Positions 45,103-57,925 of a DNA stretch of 64,000 nucleotides are shown here, one piece after another. Position numbers and translations under genes: made by a program. This stretch comes from Chalara sp. BL73 (taxonomy: Eukaryota; Ascomycota; Leotiomycetes; Helotiales), in the NCBI GenBank assembly GCA_918026815.1, contig CAKJVC010000107.1, forward strand, positions 682,001 to 746,000, written 5' to 3'. Below the pieces are notes generated by a model, which did no database searches, was not told where the DNA came from, and saw only the letters and a list, made by a program, of their open reading frames with translations. Every line of letters starts with the position of its first letter. Positions within the stretch are counted from its first letter, which is position 1.

Positions 45103-47106
45103 CTATTGACCCTCTGAGATCTCTCCCAAATCACAGCCTTGGGCGAAAAATATCCTGGCTTCTTTGTCGGTATCGTTTTGTATGCTGTAGAAGTTGCCTG
45201 GAAAAATTAGAATAATCAGAGAATCAACCGCCTCCAAAACGTACCTCTAGGGACTTGCCACATCCCGCCTTTCCCAATGCTAAATGCTGTGTCGTTGACT
45301 CTGACCTCTACCCTTCCATAGAAAACGAAGAATACCATTTGCATTTTCCTTGTACTCTTGGGCTTTTTGATACCACCTGGAGGGAGATCTACCATTCCTG
45401 CTCCAAAAAATGGCTTGGAAATCGTTTTCGCAAACTTAAAATTGGCACCAGAACCGACATCACGAGTAATAATGGCAGCAGCTGAGAGAGCGATCTCCTC
45501 TTCTCGTTCTTCATCCTCATCCCCATTTTGATCTTCCGCGTTCCATTCCCGTATATCACCCGTTACCCGTCCTGGCTCGACTTCCCAAGGCTCACTCTCG
45601 TCTTCTTCTTCCAGTATTGGTTCCGGAACGGAACGCTTTTTACCTTTACTCGGCCTGTGATAGCCTTTCTTTGGGCGGTCTTCCACTATCTCTTCGGCAC
45701 GTACAACACCTTTGATCCTAGGCAGCAAAAATTTCCCGTTCGAGCCATCCTCTTCTTCATCTGCGTCAAATTCAATCCTCTCGTTTTTCCAGTACGCAAC
45801 TGGCCTGATGGAATTGCGACCAGAACGTGTTGTTTGAAATCCCGTGCCTTGGCTTGGAGTTTCCCGCCTAAGGATAATCAAGCCCCGATTACTCCTCGGA
45901 GGTGGAGGACCCCGATGGACTTCGGGCGATAGTGTCTCTGATACTGGGGCTGTTTTTTTCTTTTTGGAGACTCCTTTCGGCTTTATAACTTTAGTAGTAG
46001 AAGCTGATTTGTCGACTGTACTTGCTTTCCCTTTCGGGTTTGCAGCCGTCGGCTTATCAAGAGATCGCCTTCCCTTCTTGACAGCGGGCTCCTCCACTTC
46101 TGGTTCTGCGAGGATAGCCTTGCGCTTCCTACCACGCTTTTTGGGTGGTGCAACATCTACTTCAGCTTCCTCTTCTTGGTCCTGCTCGGATTCCGGTTCT
46201 ATTGATTTAGTTTTGCCCCTGGACTTCTTTGAGGACTTCTCTGCTAGAATTATGCCTGGTTCTAGTTGTCCTTCCGCCTCCTCACTCTCAATCTCCTCGT
46301 CCACTTCAACATCGTCTCCCCCATTAACCAATTGAAAATCATCATCCTCATCTCCAATAACAGGCTCATCATGTGTTTCTGGAGTTCCCTCAGGCTCTTC
46401 TTCTGCTTCTACTTCTTCCTCCTCCTCATCTTGGGGGGAAAATGCTCGAATTATCGGTGCAAGTCTAAGCTTGCCTGAGGCGGCTTTAGCTGTGGTGCTT
46501 GCCTTTTTTAACGGCGAAGCACGCACGGCCGGTGACTCGTGGCTGGTCTCATTCATACTGCTCTCAAAATCCAGTTTCCGGCGAACCGACATCGTTTGTA
46601 GAGTCCTAGCTGTTTCGCGAATTGGGGACGAATGCGCAAGTGAAGGATGCCTTCTAGCTGGAGATTTGAGATGGGTTTTGATCGGCGATTTGGAGCGCGG
46701 GGGTCGTCGAATGCTTGCGCGCGCATTTATCACTTCATTAGGTTCTGGAACTGTACCTTGGAACAATTATATTAGCATATACCTATCGTTCATACTGGTC
46801 ATTACCTACTTTCACCGATATCCATGTCATCGCTGGACAGATCAGCATGCCCGTTTCTGCCATGTCCATTCACACTTTTCGACCTTGCAGGCTTTTCAGG
46901 TGAAGAAAATAGTCCATCCAAAGGTTCGAGACCATTTTCGTCTCGTACTCCTGTATCTGGAAGCGTCAATCCTGTTTTCCTGCACAATAGTTAGTAGCGC
47001 GCATGGAGGGATACCAAATTAGATCAGCTTGCCTTCCTCTAACTCCCAGATCAAAGATATACTGGTTTTCGCGCGTTCTCCTTGCTTTGGCACCTTCTGG
47101 CGCCAT
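45103..47106 (-). CDS. MIF2: Inner-kinetochore protein CENP-C/Mif2
   Basis: Mif2 binds CENP-A nucleosomes and links them to the outer kinetochore. Minus-strand exons are 47106-47033, 46979-46810, 46756-45245 and 45197-45103, giving 616 residues. The N-terminus (MAPEGAKARR...FDLGVRGRKTGLTLPDTGVR) matches the fungal Mif2 N-terminal domain. The junction restores DMDIGESTVPEPNEV. A long acidic and basic disordered middle contains AT-hook-like KKRGRKRK. The CENP-C signature GRNSIRPVAYWKNERIEF binds the nucleosome acidic patch. The C-terminal cupin dimerisation domain (MVFFVFYGRVEVRVND, GGMWQVPRGNFYSIQND, ARIFFAQG) is completed only by the last exon. The first intron (46980-47032) starts with GC rather than GT, a known minor donor class. 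It is supported by the CTAAC branch point and the restored GRKTG. Confidence 0.93.
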
Positions 47107-48269
47107 AGTTCTGGTACGAAGAAGCGGTTTACGCCGGGTTAAGTCAGGCAATGCTGTTCCCGAAATTTGAATCAGGAGGGTAAGTGCAGAGATAGTTCAC
47201 AAATCAAAGCCTTGAACTGAAATTGTTGCTCCTGCGATGAATGCGCGCCGGAAATGTCAAGAATAAAGTACATCAATTCTGGCAAGGACGCGCTTGTCAT
47301 AGTGCCAAGATACATTCACGCTAGTCGCGTCACCCCATAACAACGACGCCGCGACGGCCATCTTCCACCATCTCTGTTAGCGATCACCGAATTCAACCAT
47401 GGCCAGATGTTCAGAATTAATCATTGCAGCTTCTCTAGTAAGTCTCTCCAGAGTAGAAAGCTCTAGGTCTTTTGTGGTACAAGTGCCACTACATGATAGA
47501 GTGATACCTAGACACACTGCATGTACTTGAAAGCTCATATAGGTAGTTTATGTGTCCTTGCTAAAGTCTTGAAACCCTCTGAGCCGTCTCGTAGATTCTT
47601 TGACTTGTTATCAAGCCCAAAAAGCCGAATCCTGCAAGGCCATATTCGGCAATTCCCCATCTTCATCAGTATGTTGCATTTTGCACAAGTCTTAAGATTT
47701 TGCTCGTCTCTAGTGCCTTGGGCTGGCCGCATTCTGGCTACAGGTATGACAGCCTTCTGTCATGTCACAAGCTATGGGTTTTTTCCCTGTCCTGTTTGTT
47801 AAACATTTGTGTCATCAGCTCTTCCAAAGTTGTATTAGTTCATGATCAAGCTCCGCGCCTCTGTGTAAAGCGGCCATTTATTATTGGCTGCTTTGCAAGG
47901 AAGGATATATATATGCCTTTCCTGGTTAATGCGTCAGTATCACCCAGACGATTGTTTGGGCAACCTGTTTGAAGTTATTCTCAAGTTCCGCAAAAGCAGG
48001 AGTTATATGATAGTACCCTGTTCCTGAAACTAAAAAGTTCCAAGTCAGCTAGAAATGCGCCACATTATCTTCAACTCTATGATCTATAGCTCTTAGTCAT
48101 ATAATCTGGAAGTATCAAGAATGGGCTGTTTCGTGACGAGTCATGTGTAATGCCAAGCTTCGGGCTGCAGCTTCCCACTCTCTTAATGATCATTTATATT
48201 GAAAGCTCAACCACCGCTGTCCAAAATTTTTACTACTCTCCGTATTTGTGAATTGAAATATACTCCAAA
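47107..48269. other. Divergent intergenic region (1.2 kb)
   Basis: This separates the Mif2 and ACC deaminase starts and holds both promoters. A 43-codon ATG frame at 47399 was not accepted as a gene. Confidence 0.4.
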
Positions 48270-49430
48270 ATGGTCGTCTTTCAGCTCCCCGAGCCCTTCG
48301 CATCTATCCCACGATCCAACCTTCTCTTTGGGCCATCACCGATCCAGAAACTAGATAGATTCAGCTCCGACTTGAGCACTTCCACTCGCAAGCTTCAGTT
48401 CTATGCAAAGCGTGATGACTGCAATTCAGGGCTCGCCTACGGTGGGAACAAGACTCGCAAGCTCGAATACTTGCTTGCGGATGCCCTCGCCCAAAAAGCA
48501 GATACCCTCGTCTCAGTCGGTGGAATACAGTCCAATCACACGCGACAGGTTGCTGCGGTTGCCGCCAAGAATGGATTGAAATGCACGTTATTGCAGCTGC
48601 ATTGGGTTCCAGGCGACGAGGGGACTTTCTATGATAAGGTTGGGAACATCCAGCTTTCAAGAATGATGGGCGCCGAGATTATTACTGGGAAGCCGCTCGG
48701 GGAGAAGGAGATTAAAGTTGATGGGACGAGTGAGAATGCCTTTGTGCACAATGATGCTGCAGACCAATTATCAAGCATCTGTCAGGACCTGGAGAAGAAG
48801 GGTCAAAAGCCGTATCTTATTCCTGCTGGAGCGTATGTCTTTCTCTCTCTTAGCACATCATGAAATGATCGTTTGACTGATAGACATAGCTCGGACCATC
48901 CCCTAGGTGGCTTAGGCTTCGCACGCTGGGCCTTTGAAGTAGCAGCTCAAGAAAATGAGCAAGGTATCTTCTTTGATACTGTAATCGTCTGCGCCGTGAC
49001 CGGCTCGACCATGGCTGGAATAGTAGCAGGCTTTAAGCTCCTTGAAACCCTCCCTGACCAGCCAAAACGCAGAGTTATCGGAATAGATGCCTCCGCACGA
49101 CCAGAGGAGACGCATGCTACCGTCCTAGAGCTGACCCGCCGTACGGCTGAGAAGATTGGTCTCAGACGCGATGCGATTAGCTCGGAGGATGTGGTTCTAG
49201 ACGGAAGGTATCATGCAGGCTGTTATGGAATTCCTGATCAACAGACTCTTGATGCTATGAAGTATGGTGCCTCGATGGAAGGTTTCATTACGGACCCAGT
49301 GTATGAAGGCAAGAGTTTGGCGGGGATGATTGATATGGCCAGAAAAGGGGAATTTGCGGATGGGTCAAAGATCCTATATGCGCATCTTGGCGGCCAGCTT
49401 GCATTGAACTCATATGCTGATATTATGTAA
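48270..49430 (+). CDS. 1-aminocyclopropane-1-carboxylate (ACC) deaminase
   Basis: A PLP enzyme that opens the ACC ring to 2-oxobutanoate and ammonia, removing the plant ethylene precursor. Exons 48270-48832 and 48890-49430 (57-bp intron) give 367 residues. The PLP lysine is Lys61 in [14 protein letters not shown]. Other family text includes [57 protein letters not shown] and [19 protein letters not shown]. The junction restores [14 protein letters not shown]. Close relatives include D-cysteine desulfhydrases; the SNHTRQ and [15 protein letters not shown] strings favour ACC deaminase. It is cytosolic, with no signal sequence. It lies divergent from Mif2, with no pathway neighbour. Confidence 0.92.
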
Positions 49431-50220
49431 AAAATATCTGAACTAAGACTATGGATTGCACACCTTGAGCATATAGAAGTCGTCACTCTGTTCTGTAGAA
49501 CTGTACTATCTTCAGCACCATTGCCTGCCTGTCATGAAACTTCGATTCAGGTCCGTTGTAATACTGTGACTCCATGAACCTGTCATCTCGATTTATAAAT
49601 CTCCTGCAATTGCCCAAAAAAAGTATCTTTTATCGATGATATTGCTTTATTCCTTAGCCTTATCAATTCCTCAAACTGCGTCCCCAAGCATACTACAATT
49701 GCAGCGTTGTAGGCTTTCGCATTAGTGCTATGTATGAAATCGTCGGCGCCTTAAAATATCAGCCTAAGGTCTATCACCAATCGAAGCAATACGCACATCT
49801 GCACCAACATTTCTTATCCAAAACCGAAAGAATCCTGAAAATAGGCTCGTCTCGCGTTACAAAGAGGAATTCACTGGCGAAAGATATGAGCCTTTCTTTG
49901 TCCACTCTACACAGATACTGCAAATCATTGTCTCTAATATTACAGTACAATGCAAGCCTTATGCTAAATGTATTCATTTTTAGATCAGGAACTTCTGGCA
50001 GGGTAAATCTGACCATTATCATGCCAACAATTAATTCTATGGCGTCCCCCCTAAATGGCCAGATAGCCACTCTCTTCCAAGCAAGGGGATATTATTTCTG
50101 GCTTTGCAATTATTGGATTCAAAAAACTATACTTATTCATATGAGAGTAAATTAAATGTCACGAACTACACAAACATGGCGGAAAATACCAGAATCTTTG
50201 ACTCTTTGTGGACAACTCTC
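49431..50220. other. Convergent intergenic region
   Basis: These are the 3' flanks of the ACC deaminase and TTC36-like genes. Open frames at 49730-50155 lack any motif. Confidence 0.4.
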
Positions 50221-51211
50221 TCAGTCTCTGTAGCCTTCTATCTCCTTTTTCATAGCATTACTCACAATCTCACCGCATAGCTTTGCCATCGGATTCGTGA
50301 CGGGAACCATTTTTTCTGCAAGCTCATTCCCATACCATGCTCCCAGCGAAAAATTACGATGTGCTTGATCTTCAAATTCGCTGCTACCTCTTAGTTCCAG
50401 TTCTCGTCCATCTTTCGACTTCTCCAGAACTTTGATACGTAGTTTGTTGTTTGGTCTATTGAGGAGTTTTGATGTTGTGTTATAGATGGTCGCTTTTTGA
50501 GTGTGGAGGTTGGCTAGTGCTTGTGCACTGCGTGTTGAGATGGGTATCTCTAAAGATCTAAATCAACATTTTCACATGGCAATTGTAAAAACCTCTAGTG
50601 GTGCAAAGAAAACGTAATTCCAATACGCGGCTGAGTAAGCAACTCTTACCTGGGGACACTGAGAGAAGGTTGATCGCCGTTGTCAGATCTTGGAGGGCAA
50701 GTGTAGCTGCATCTTCCAGCCGCCCATCTTGCAAGCCACTATTGTCTGAGGAATTTATTTGCTTAGATTCTTGCGATGATTTGACAAGCAGACCATCGCC
50801 ATATATAGTTCTAATTGCCTGTACACGGTTGTTCCTCGCGCTCGAGTAATTTGGGTGCCTGTCAACCAAAACTTCCAGGTCATCTAACAAATCTAATAGA
50901 TCTTGAGTCGACTATCAATACATCAGTCTAGGCAATTTCAGACATGAGGAGATATCGTGTTTAGAAAGTACAAGAAATAAACGGAGCCGGAAATAACCTA
51001 CCGGCTCTAGTGGGAATCCAAAAGAATCTTTCTTCATAAGCTTCTTTAGAGCATTGACTTCGAGCTCTTTTGCGTCTCGATACTCGTCCTCAGAAAGATT
51101 TGGATCCGGAGGCAAGGAGCTGTCCGCCTTCACATAACTTGGAGCGACATTCGCCTCTGGGTCTTTGATCTTTGCGAGTATGGAAACATCGTGCCGTGTA
51201 AGGGTAGCCAT
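50221..51211 (-). CDS. TTC36-like tetratricopeptide-repeat protein
   Basis: Minus-strand exons are 51211-51002, 50911-50650 and 50549-50221 (introns 90 and 100 bp), giving 266 residues. The body reads as a small helical TPR protein: LEVNALKKLMKKDSFGF, then LEVLVDRHPNYSSARNNRVQ (equivalent to the SAYNNRAQARR helix of animal TTC36), then ALQDLTTAINLL and ALANLHTQKATIY. It ends with RNFSLGAWYGNELAEKM and VTNPMAKLCGEIVSNAM, which parallels NPYAALCNRMLADMM of vertebrate TTC36. Fungal proteins carry an insert in the middle, seen here as an Asp/Ser-rich stretch. Animal TTC36 is a cytosolic adaptor reported to protect HPD from degradation. This gene stands head-to-head with the HPPD gene. Assignment is by motif comparison from memory. 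Confidence 0.82.
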
Positions 51212-53271
<2,060 letters not shown>

Positions 53272-53527
53272 TGAAGATATGAGAAGTGTTTCTTGCTGGG
53301 CAAGGTCTGTGCACGGAAGGAATAGTATATAGTCTGTTTGCAAGTTAAATAGTGAAGGAGCGTAAATACAGTTAGCGAATTGAAAAATTCTATCCAGTAT
53401 ACGTTCCGCTTTGGCCCGCGGACAAAACAGCACTTGATAAGGATTATAAAAAAGTAGATACTTGGGAAACTTTGATAGTAACAAGTCGCTACCGCCGCAT
53501 CCCCTTGCCCCTTCTCCCACTTCCCCC

Positions 53528-54054
53528 TCACCGCCTCTCCCTCGTCCCCAACCCCACACCCACCAAAAACGCGCTCCTAACCACAATCACCCACGACGTC
53601 AACCCGAAAGTCCCCCAATCTTCCAGCCTCCAAGCCCTCAAATCGCCGCGCCCCTGCGCCCGGACCCCGGTGATCAAGCTCCACATCAGCAGAAAATCCA
53701 CCAGCAAAACAGCCGACTGCACAGCGCGCCAGGTGCCCAGATTGCCTGCGTAGCGGAGCGAGAAGAAGATGATGCCCATGAAGAGGTAGAACGCGGCGAA
53801 CTGGTGGAGGAGGAAGTTGAGGCTTGGGTCCCAGGATTTCACAGAGGACGGGCTGAGCGCGTTTAGGAGGGTGGAGGGGGAGTAGATGGCCGTGGCTACC
53901 TGTCTGTCGTTAGATATATGCAAAATTTTTATTTAAAAACTGGGAGATGGGAATGGGGGGGGGGGGAAGGATATACGGTGCTGAAGCAGACGATAGGATC
54001 GAACCACGTGAACATGAACCTGTAGAATTTCGGGATCTTCGTGGGTCGCTCCAT
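53528..54054 (-). CDS. Small four-helix membrane protein (DUF7704-like)
   Basis: Minus-strand exons are 54054-53977 and 53899-53528, giving 149 residues. The first exon encodes MERPTKIPKFYRFMFTWFDP and the start of helix 1; the junction gives CFSTVATAIYSP. Further hydrophobic segments are NFLLHQFAAFYLFMGIIFF, TWRAVQSAVLLVDFLLMWSL and WVIVVRSAFLVGVG, so about four helices. The charged RFMFTWFDPI lead-in is typical of the DUF7704 family of fungal integral membrane proteins of unknown function. The intron (53900-53976) contains a run of twelve C on the coding strand. No catalytic residues are evident. Confidence 0.75.
53955..53966. repeat. Homopolymer run of 12 G (plus strand)
   Basis: Twelve G lie inside the 77-bp intron of the small membrane-protein gene, read as C12 on the transcript and close to the donor. 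Confidence 0.9.
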
Positions 54055-54718
54055 TGTTTCCGTATCCTACGATGCTTTGGTTCTATGTAGGCGGGAAAAG
54101 CTCCTTAAAGTTGCGGGATGGCAAGGTGTGAAGGGTAGATGCTGTAAGGGGAAAGTTGAGCGAGACTTAAATACTGTTGTAGAATAAATGCTGACAGGCC
54201 AAGACTCGTCAAAAGAGTTTCGTATCCTCGTTCCAGTGAAATGCATCTAGGACATTAAATACCACGTTTACTGGGGCTAATTTATGCGAGCTATCCCAGG
54301 GTCTCATATCGAATATGGGGAGATTGCTTAAAAAGATCTATAAATATATCTGTGAATGGAGTCACAAAACATGTTGAGGTTATATAAGTCGTAAATCTTT
54401 TTCACTTAGAGCTGCTGTTCCTAAGCCGGAAAGTAATGCAGATGCAACGTATTCCCTTTCAAGGAAATCGGGCTTTTGTACACAATATTAGGAGTTGATT
54501 TTTGTGGGGGATCTGCTGTAGTGCCTCATCCCACATACATCGTAAGATATCCCTCCCGACCTATTTTCCCGCCTCGCCATAACAAATGAGATTTGTGGTA
54601 GCACACGTGTGAGGAAAGACAGCCTTGCTCCCCTTATGCATTTCCTGTCTTATTCTTCCAAGATCCAACCTCGACTCATCTTACACATCTTACCCATTCC
54701 CACATCAAGAGAGGACAA
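54055..54718. other. Intergenic
   Basis: This is the promoter of the small membrane-protein gene and the 3' flank of PMT2. No gene was seen. Confidence 0.4.
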
Positions 54719-57202
54719 CTAAGCATCGGTGACTCTCCAGTTGCTAAACCACTTCATGTAGCTATATTGTCTATTGGGACCCACCATTCCCCATGAAATA
54801 GGCATGAAGAAGATGTACAAGCCAATGGTGGTGGCATACAACAGGGCATAGATACCGTATTGAACCGCCTTCTTCTGGTTTCTCAGGATCCAGTCGGTGA
54901 TAAATCCGAAATTGAGAATGGCAAAATAGAGAGCGGGATAGTAGTGATGGACGTACGTGACACGAGCCATGGCAACGAAAGGGATGTAGTGAAGGAACCA
55001 TCCAATGACGGGGTAGATACCTGCGTACTCGATGTGATCGATGTCAACTTGCTTAAGCTCGTCGTAGCCACGCTGCCAGCGGATGAGATACCACGCGACT
55101 AGAATAGCGATAACACCTAGTGATGCGGTAGATCCCCAGTAGACGAGAGGATTGCCAAGAAGGAAATACTTGACAATGGAATCATCCCAACCGCACATTC
55201 GGAGACCAACATGGAGGATTGGCCATTGCCACCATTGAGATGCAAGGTCGTCTTGCTTGTCTGGGTCGGGGACGAGAGCGTTGTTTGAGGTCATCATGGC
55301 AACATTGAGATGAATAAAATCTTGGAAAAACGGAGACTTATATGCCCCGGCATCGGCTGCAGGCACTGTAATATGTTAGCATCTACACTCCGGCAAATAG
55401 GATAAATATTTTACTTACACTTATCATTCCAGTGAGCCTCCACATTCCAGTGTGTGTAGACATCCTTGGGGTTATTTGTTGGATCGCAGGTAACTTCAAT
55501 TTGCTTGAAACCCCATTGTGGCAAGTTGACATTACCAGCGCGTAGGTAACAGCCCAAAATCGTATGTTTGAGTCGGAAGGCAGTAGTCAAAGTTCTAACC
55601 TTTTTCTTGTCGCCGGATGCAACTTGTTTCACAATCTCAACAGTCCAGTGATCCTTCTCGTCACCAACGGTGGTGTTTCCATAACAGGAAACTTCTTTCT
55701 GGGACTTGGTGATTGGAGCTGCAACTTCGTGAGAGTGAAGATTGCGTCCAGTTTGGGAGTGGATTAAACGAAGAACGTCACCATCTTCGACGAATTTGAG
55801 TGGAGCTTCAGCATTATACTCGGGTTGCTGACGATTAGGGTAGAACCACCACTCATTGTTGGCATCCTTGTGGTGATAGCAAGTAATTTGTTGTTGGGTA
55901 GAGCCTTCAGGATAGGTCTGGACGTGGGAGTGCAGAAGACCTCCGCCATAACCCATGTTCTTGAGTGTAGCTCTGGAGCCATACGCAATTTCAAGAGGGC
56001 TATCTTTTCCGACTTCGGTGCCTCTAAGATTGGCCTGGAACAAAGAGCTCATCTGCGCGTCTCCGGGGCCGCTATTCTCAAGAATGGCGAAGTGAATGGC
56101 GAAAGATAGCATATATATTACAAGAGGAATAACGATCAAACCAACCACTCTGGCAGCGAGATGGCCTGCAAGTTCGACCTAATCACTGTCAGTAAATATA
56201 AATGAGATGTGCAGATGCGTAAATATCCTTACCTTGGGCATCTTGTAGTCACCAAACTTTCTCCAGAGATCCTCAATGGTATACAATCCTACGAGAGCTG
56301 TAACGAAGAATCCCACCCACTTGACGCTGGTAACACATCCAATGCTAACACCGGTCAACGCAAGCCAGGCAAACCACTCCGGGCTAAAGCTCTGGTTTTG
56401 CAGTCTGTGGAATCTTGCCCAGCAGAGCACGGTGGTAAAGGTAAAGCATAGAAGCATAGAATCTAGGAGGATAAATCTGCTGATAGTGGTGTATGAATTC
56501 TCGCAGAGTACCATCAAGGTAACGAACCAGACTGCCGGTCTCTTGAAGTTCATCTCGCGAGCTGTATAGTATGCCATGGGAATGCAAACAGCGCCGAAGA
56601 ACGCGTTGAATGCTCGCATGACTGTGTAATTAAGCTCCTCGGGGTATTTCTCTCCTGATTTGAACTCGAAAGAGCCATTATATCCTGCAAGCCATCCAGA
56701 TAATCCAACAAGCATTTTTCCAAGAGGAGGGTGGACATCGAAGTAGAATTCACGTTTGAGGTAGTGAGAGCCGAACTTGCCAAAGCTATAGGTTGGATAT
56801 TAGAAGCGATTCTTACACATTTTGAAACAGTTCTTACTGTGCTTCATCCCAAGTAACGATTGGCGATAACCCAATTTTATATAGTCGTGTAAAAAAGGCT
56901 AACAGCGTGAAGATGAAAGGTGCAATGAGGAATTCCCACTCGTCAAGGAATTGGATGAAAGATTGTTCCTTCTAAAGTTGCATTGTTAGCCAGTCCTCTC
57001 CAGTGCTTGTGTGTTGGCGTGATTAATTGCGATGTAAAATTTCTGTCATGTTCTGCCATACCTTCCTCACTTGCGTCTTCTTCTCATCTAGCTCGACCTT
57101 GTCTACAACGCCACCATTTGGTGCTGTGGAAACTACATTTCGTCTTCTAATTGCCTGATCATAATCTGCTCCAGAGGCGACGGCTCCCTGTGTCGAAGCC
57201 AT
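54719..57202 (-). CDS. PMT2: Protein O-mannosyltransferase, PMT2 family
   Basis: An ER membrane GT39 enzyme that moves mannose from dolichyl phosphate to Ser/Thr of secretory proteins. Minus-strand exons are 57202-57062, 56971-56838, 56785-56233, 56178-55419 and 55365-54719, giving 744 residues. The start MASTQGAVAS at 57202 is the first ATG. The catalytic loop carries the acidic pair in TWDEAHFGKFGSHYLKREF. The luminal MIR-repeat region has LLHSHVQTYPEGSTQQQITC and NLHSHEVAAP; the QTYP form with CYHHKD points to PMT2 rather than PMT1 or PMT4. The last exon holds DFIHLNVAMMTSNNALVPD and several C-terminal helices ending near WFSNWRVTDA. No frame break was seen. In other fungi PMT2 is essential or needed for wall integrity. 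Confidence 0.94.
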
Positions 57203-57925
57203 GTTGATCGTGTCCACAACACTTGCTCAACGTAGGAGTTCCCCAATAAAGCTTGCGCCGTTCGAGAAAGTTGATGGGCCGAGTGGGAAGAGGTGAATTC
57301 GAGACCCTGGCCAAAATGAATGTGAGAAGAGAATGGTCGTCAAGTATTAAAAAGATCTAATTGTCAAGATCAAACATATCTGCAGATCACGTTAGAGCTT
57401 CAAGAGGCGGGATCGATAAAGAAATCCCTTTGATCGATTCTCTTGTCAAGGCACAAAAATTGTTGGACGCTCGTGGAGTTAAAAGGGGCGGCTATTTTAA
57501 GGGCGGCCCGCCAGTCGAGCCCAGGCATTGATGACACTGCACCTCAGAGGACACCTCTCCTGGACATGAGGCTGAAAAGCCTTGTGGGTCACCACAATCT
57601 CTCATGGCAAAAGGATCGCCATAAGATCCCCTGCTGTGGGAAGTATAAAAACATCGAATAGTAATTCAAGGACATATTTCTACTGATATCGATTATATGG
57701 GCTTGGCTAAAATCTGGTTGAGAGCTGAAGGGTTATGCCCACACAGAACCCTAATAGCAAATATACGAGTTCATTCGCTCGTATTCGTATGTACGAACTA
57801 CCCATATCCTGTAGCACAATCTACCTGTGCTTTGAAGCTGTATGATATTACATCAGAGGCCGTTGACCTTTCCAATACGCCATTTTCTATCCCCGATTGT
57901 CTAAAGCAACCAACATCTTTACACT
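57203..57925. other. Intergenic, PMT2 promoter side
   Basis: This is the 5' flank of PMT2 and the 3' flank of the sugar transporter. No gene was seen. Confidence 0.4.

Noticed and set aside
47399..47530. 43-codon ATG frame upstream of the Mif2 gene on the plus strand
   Set aside because: Too short and without homology; it lies in a divergent promoter region.
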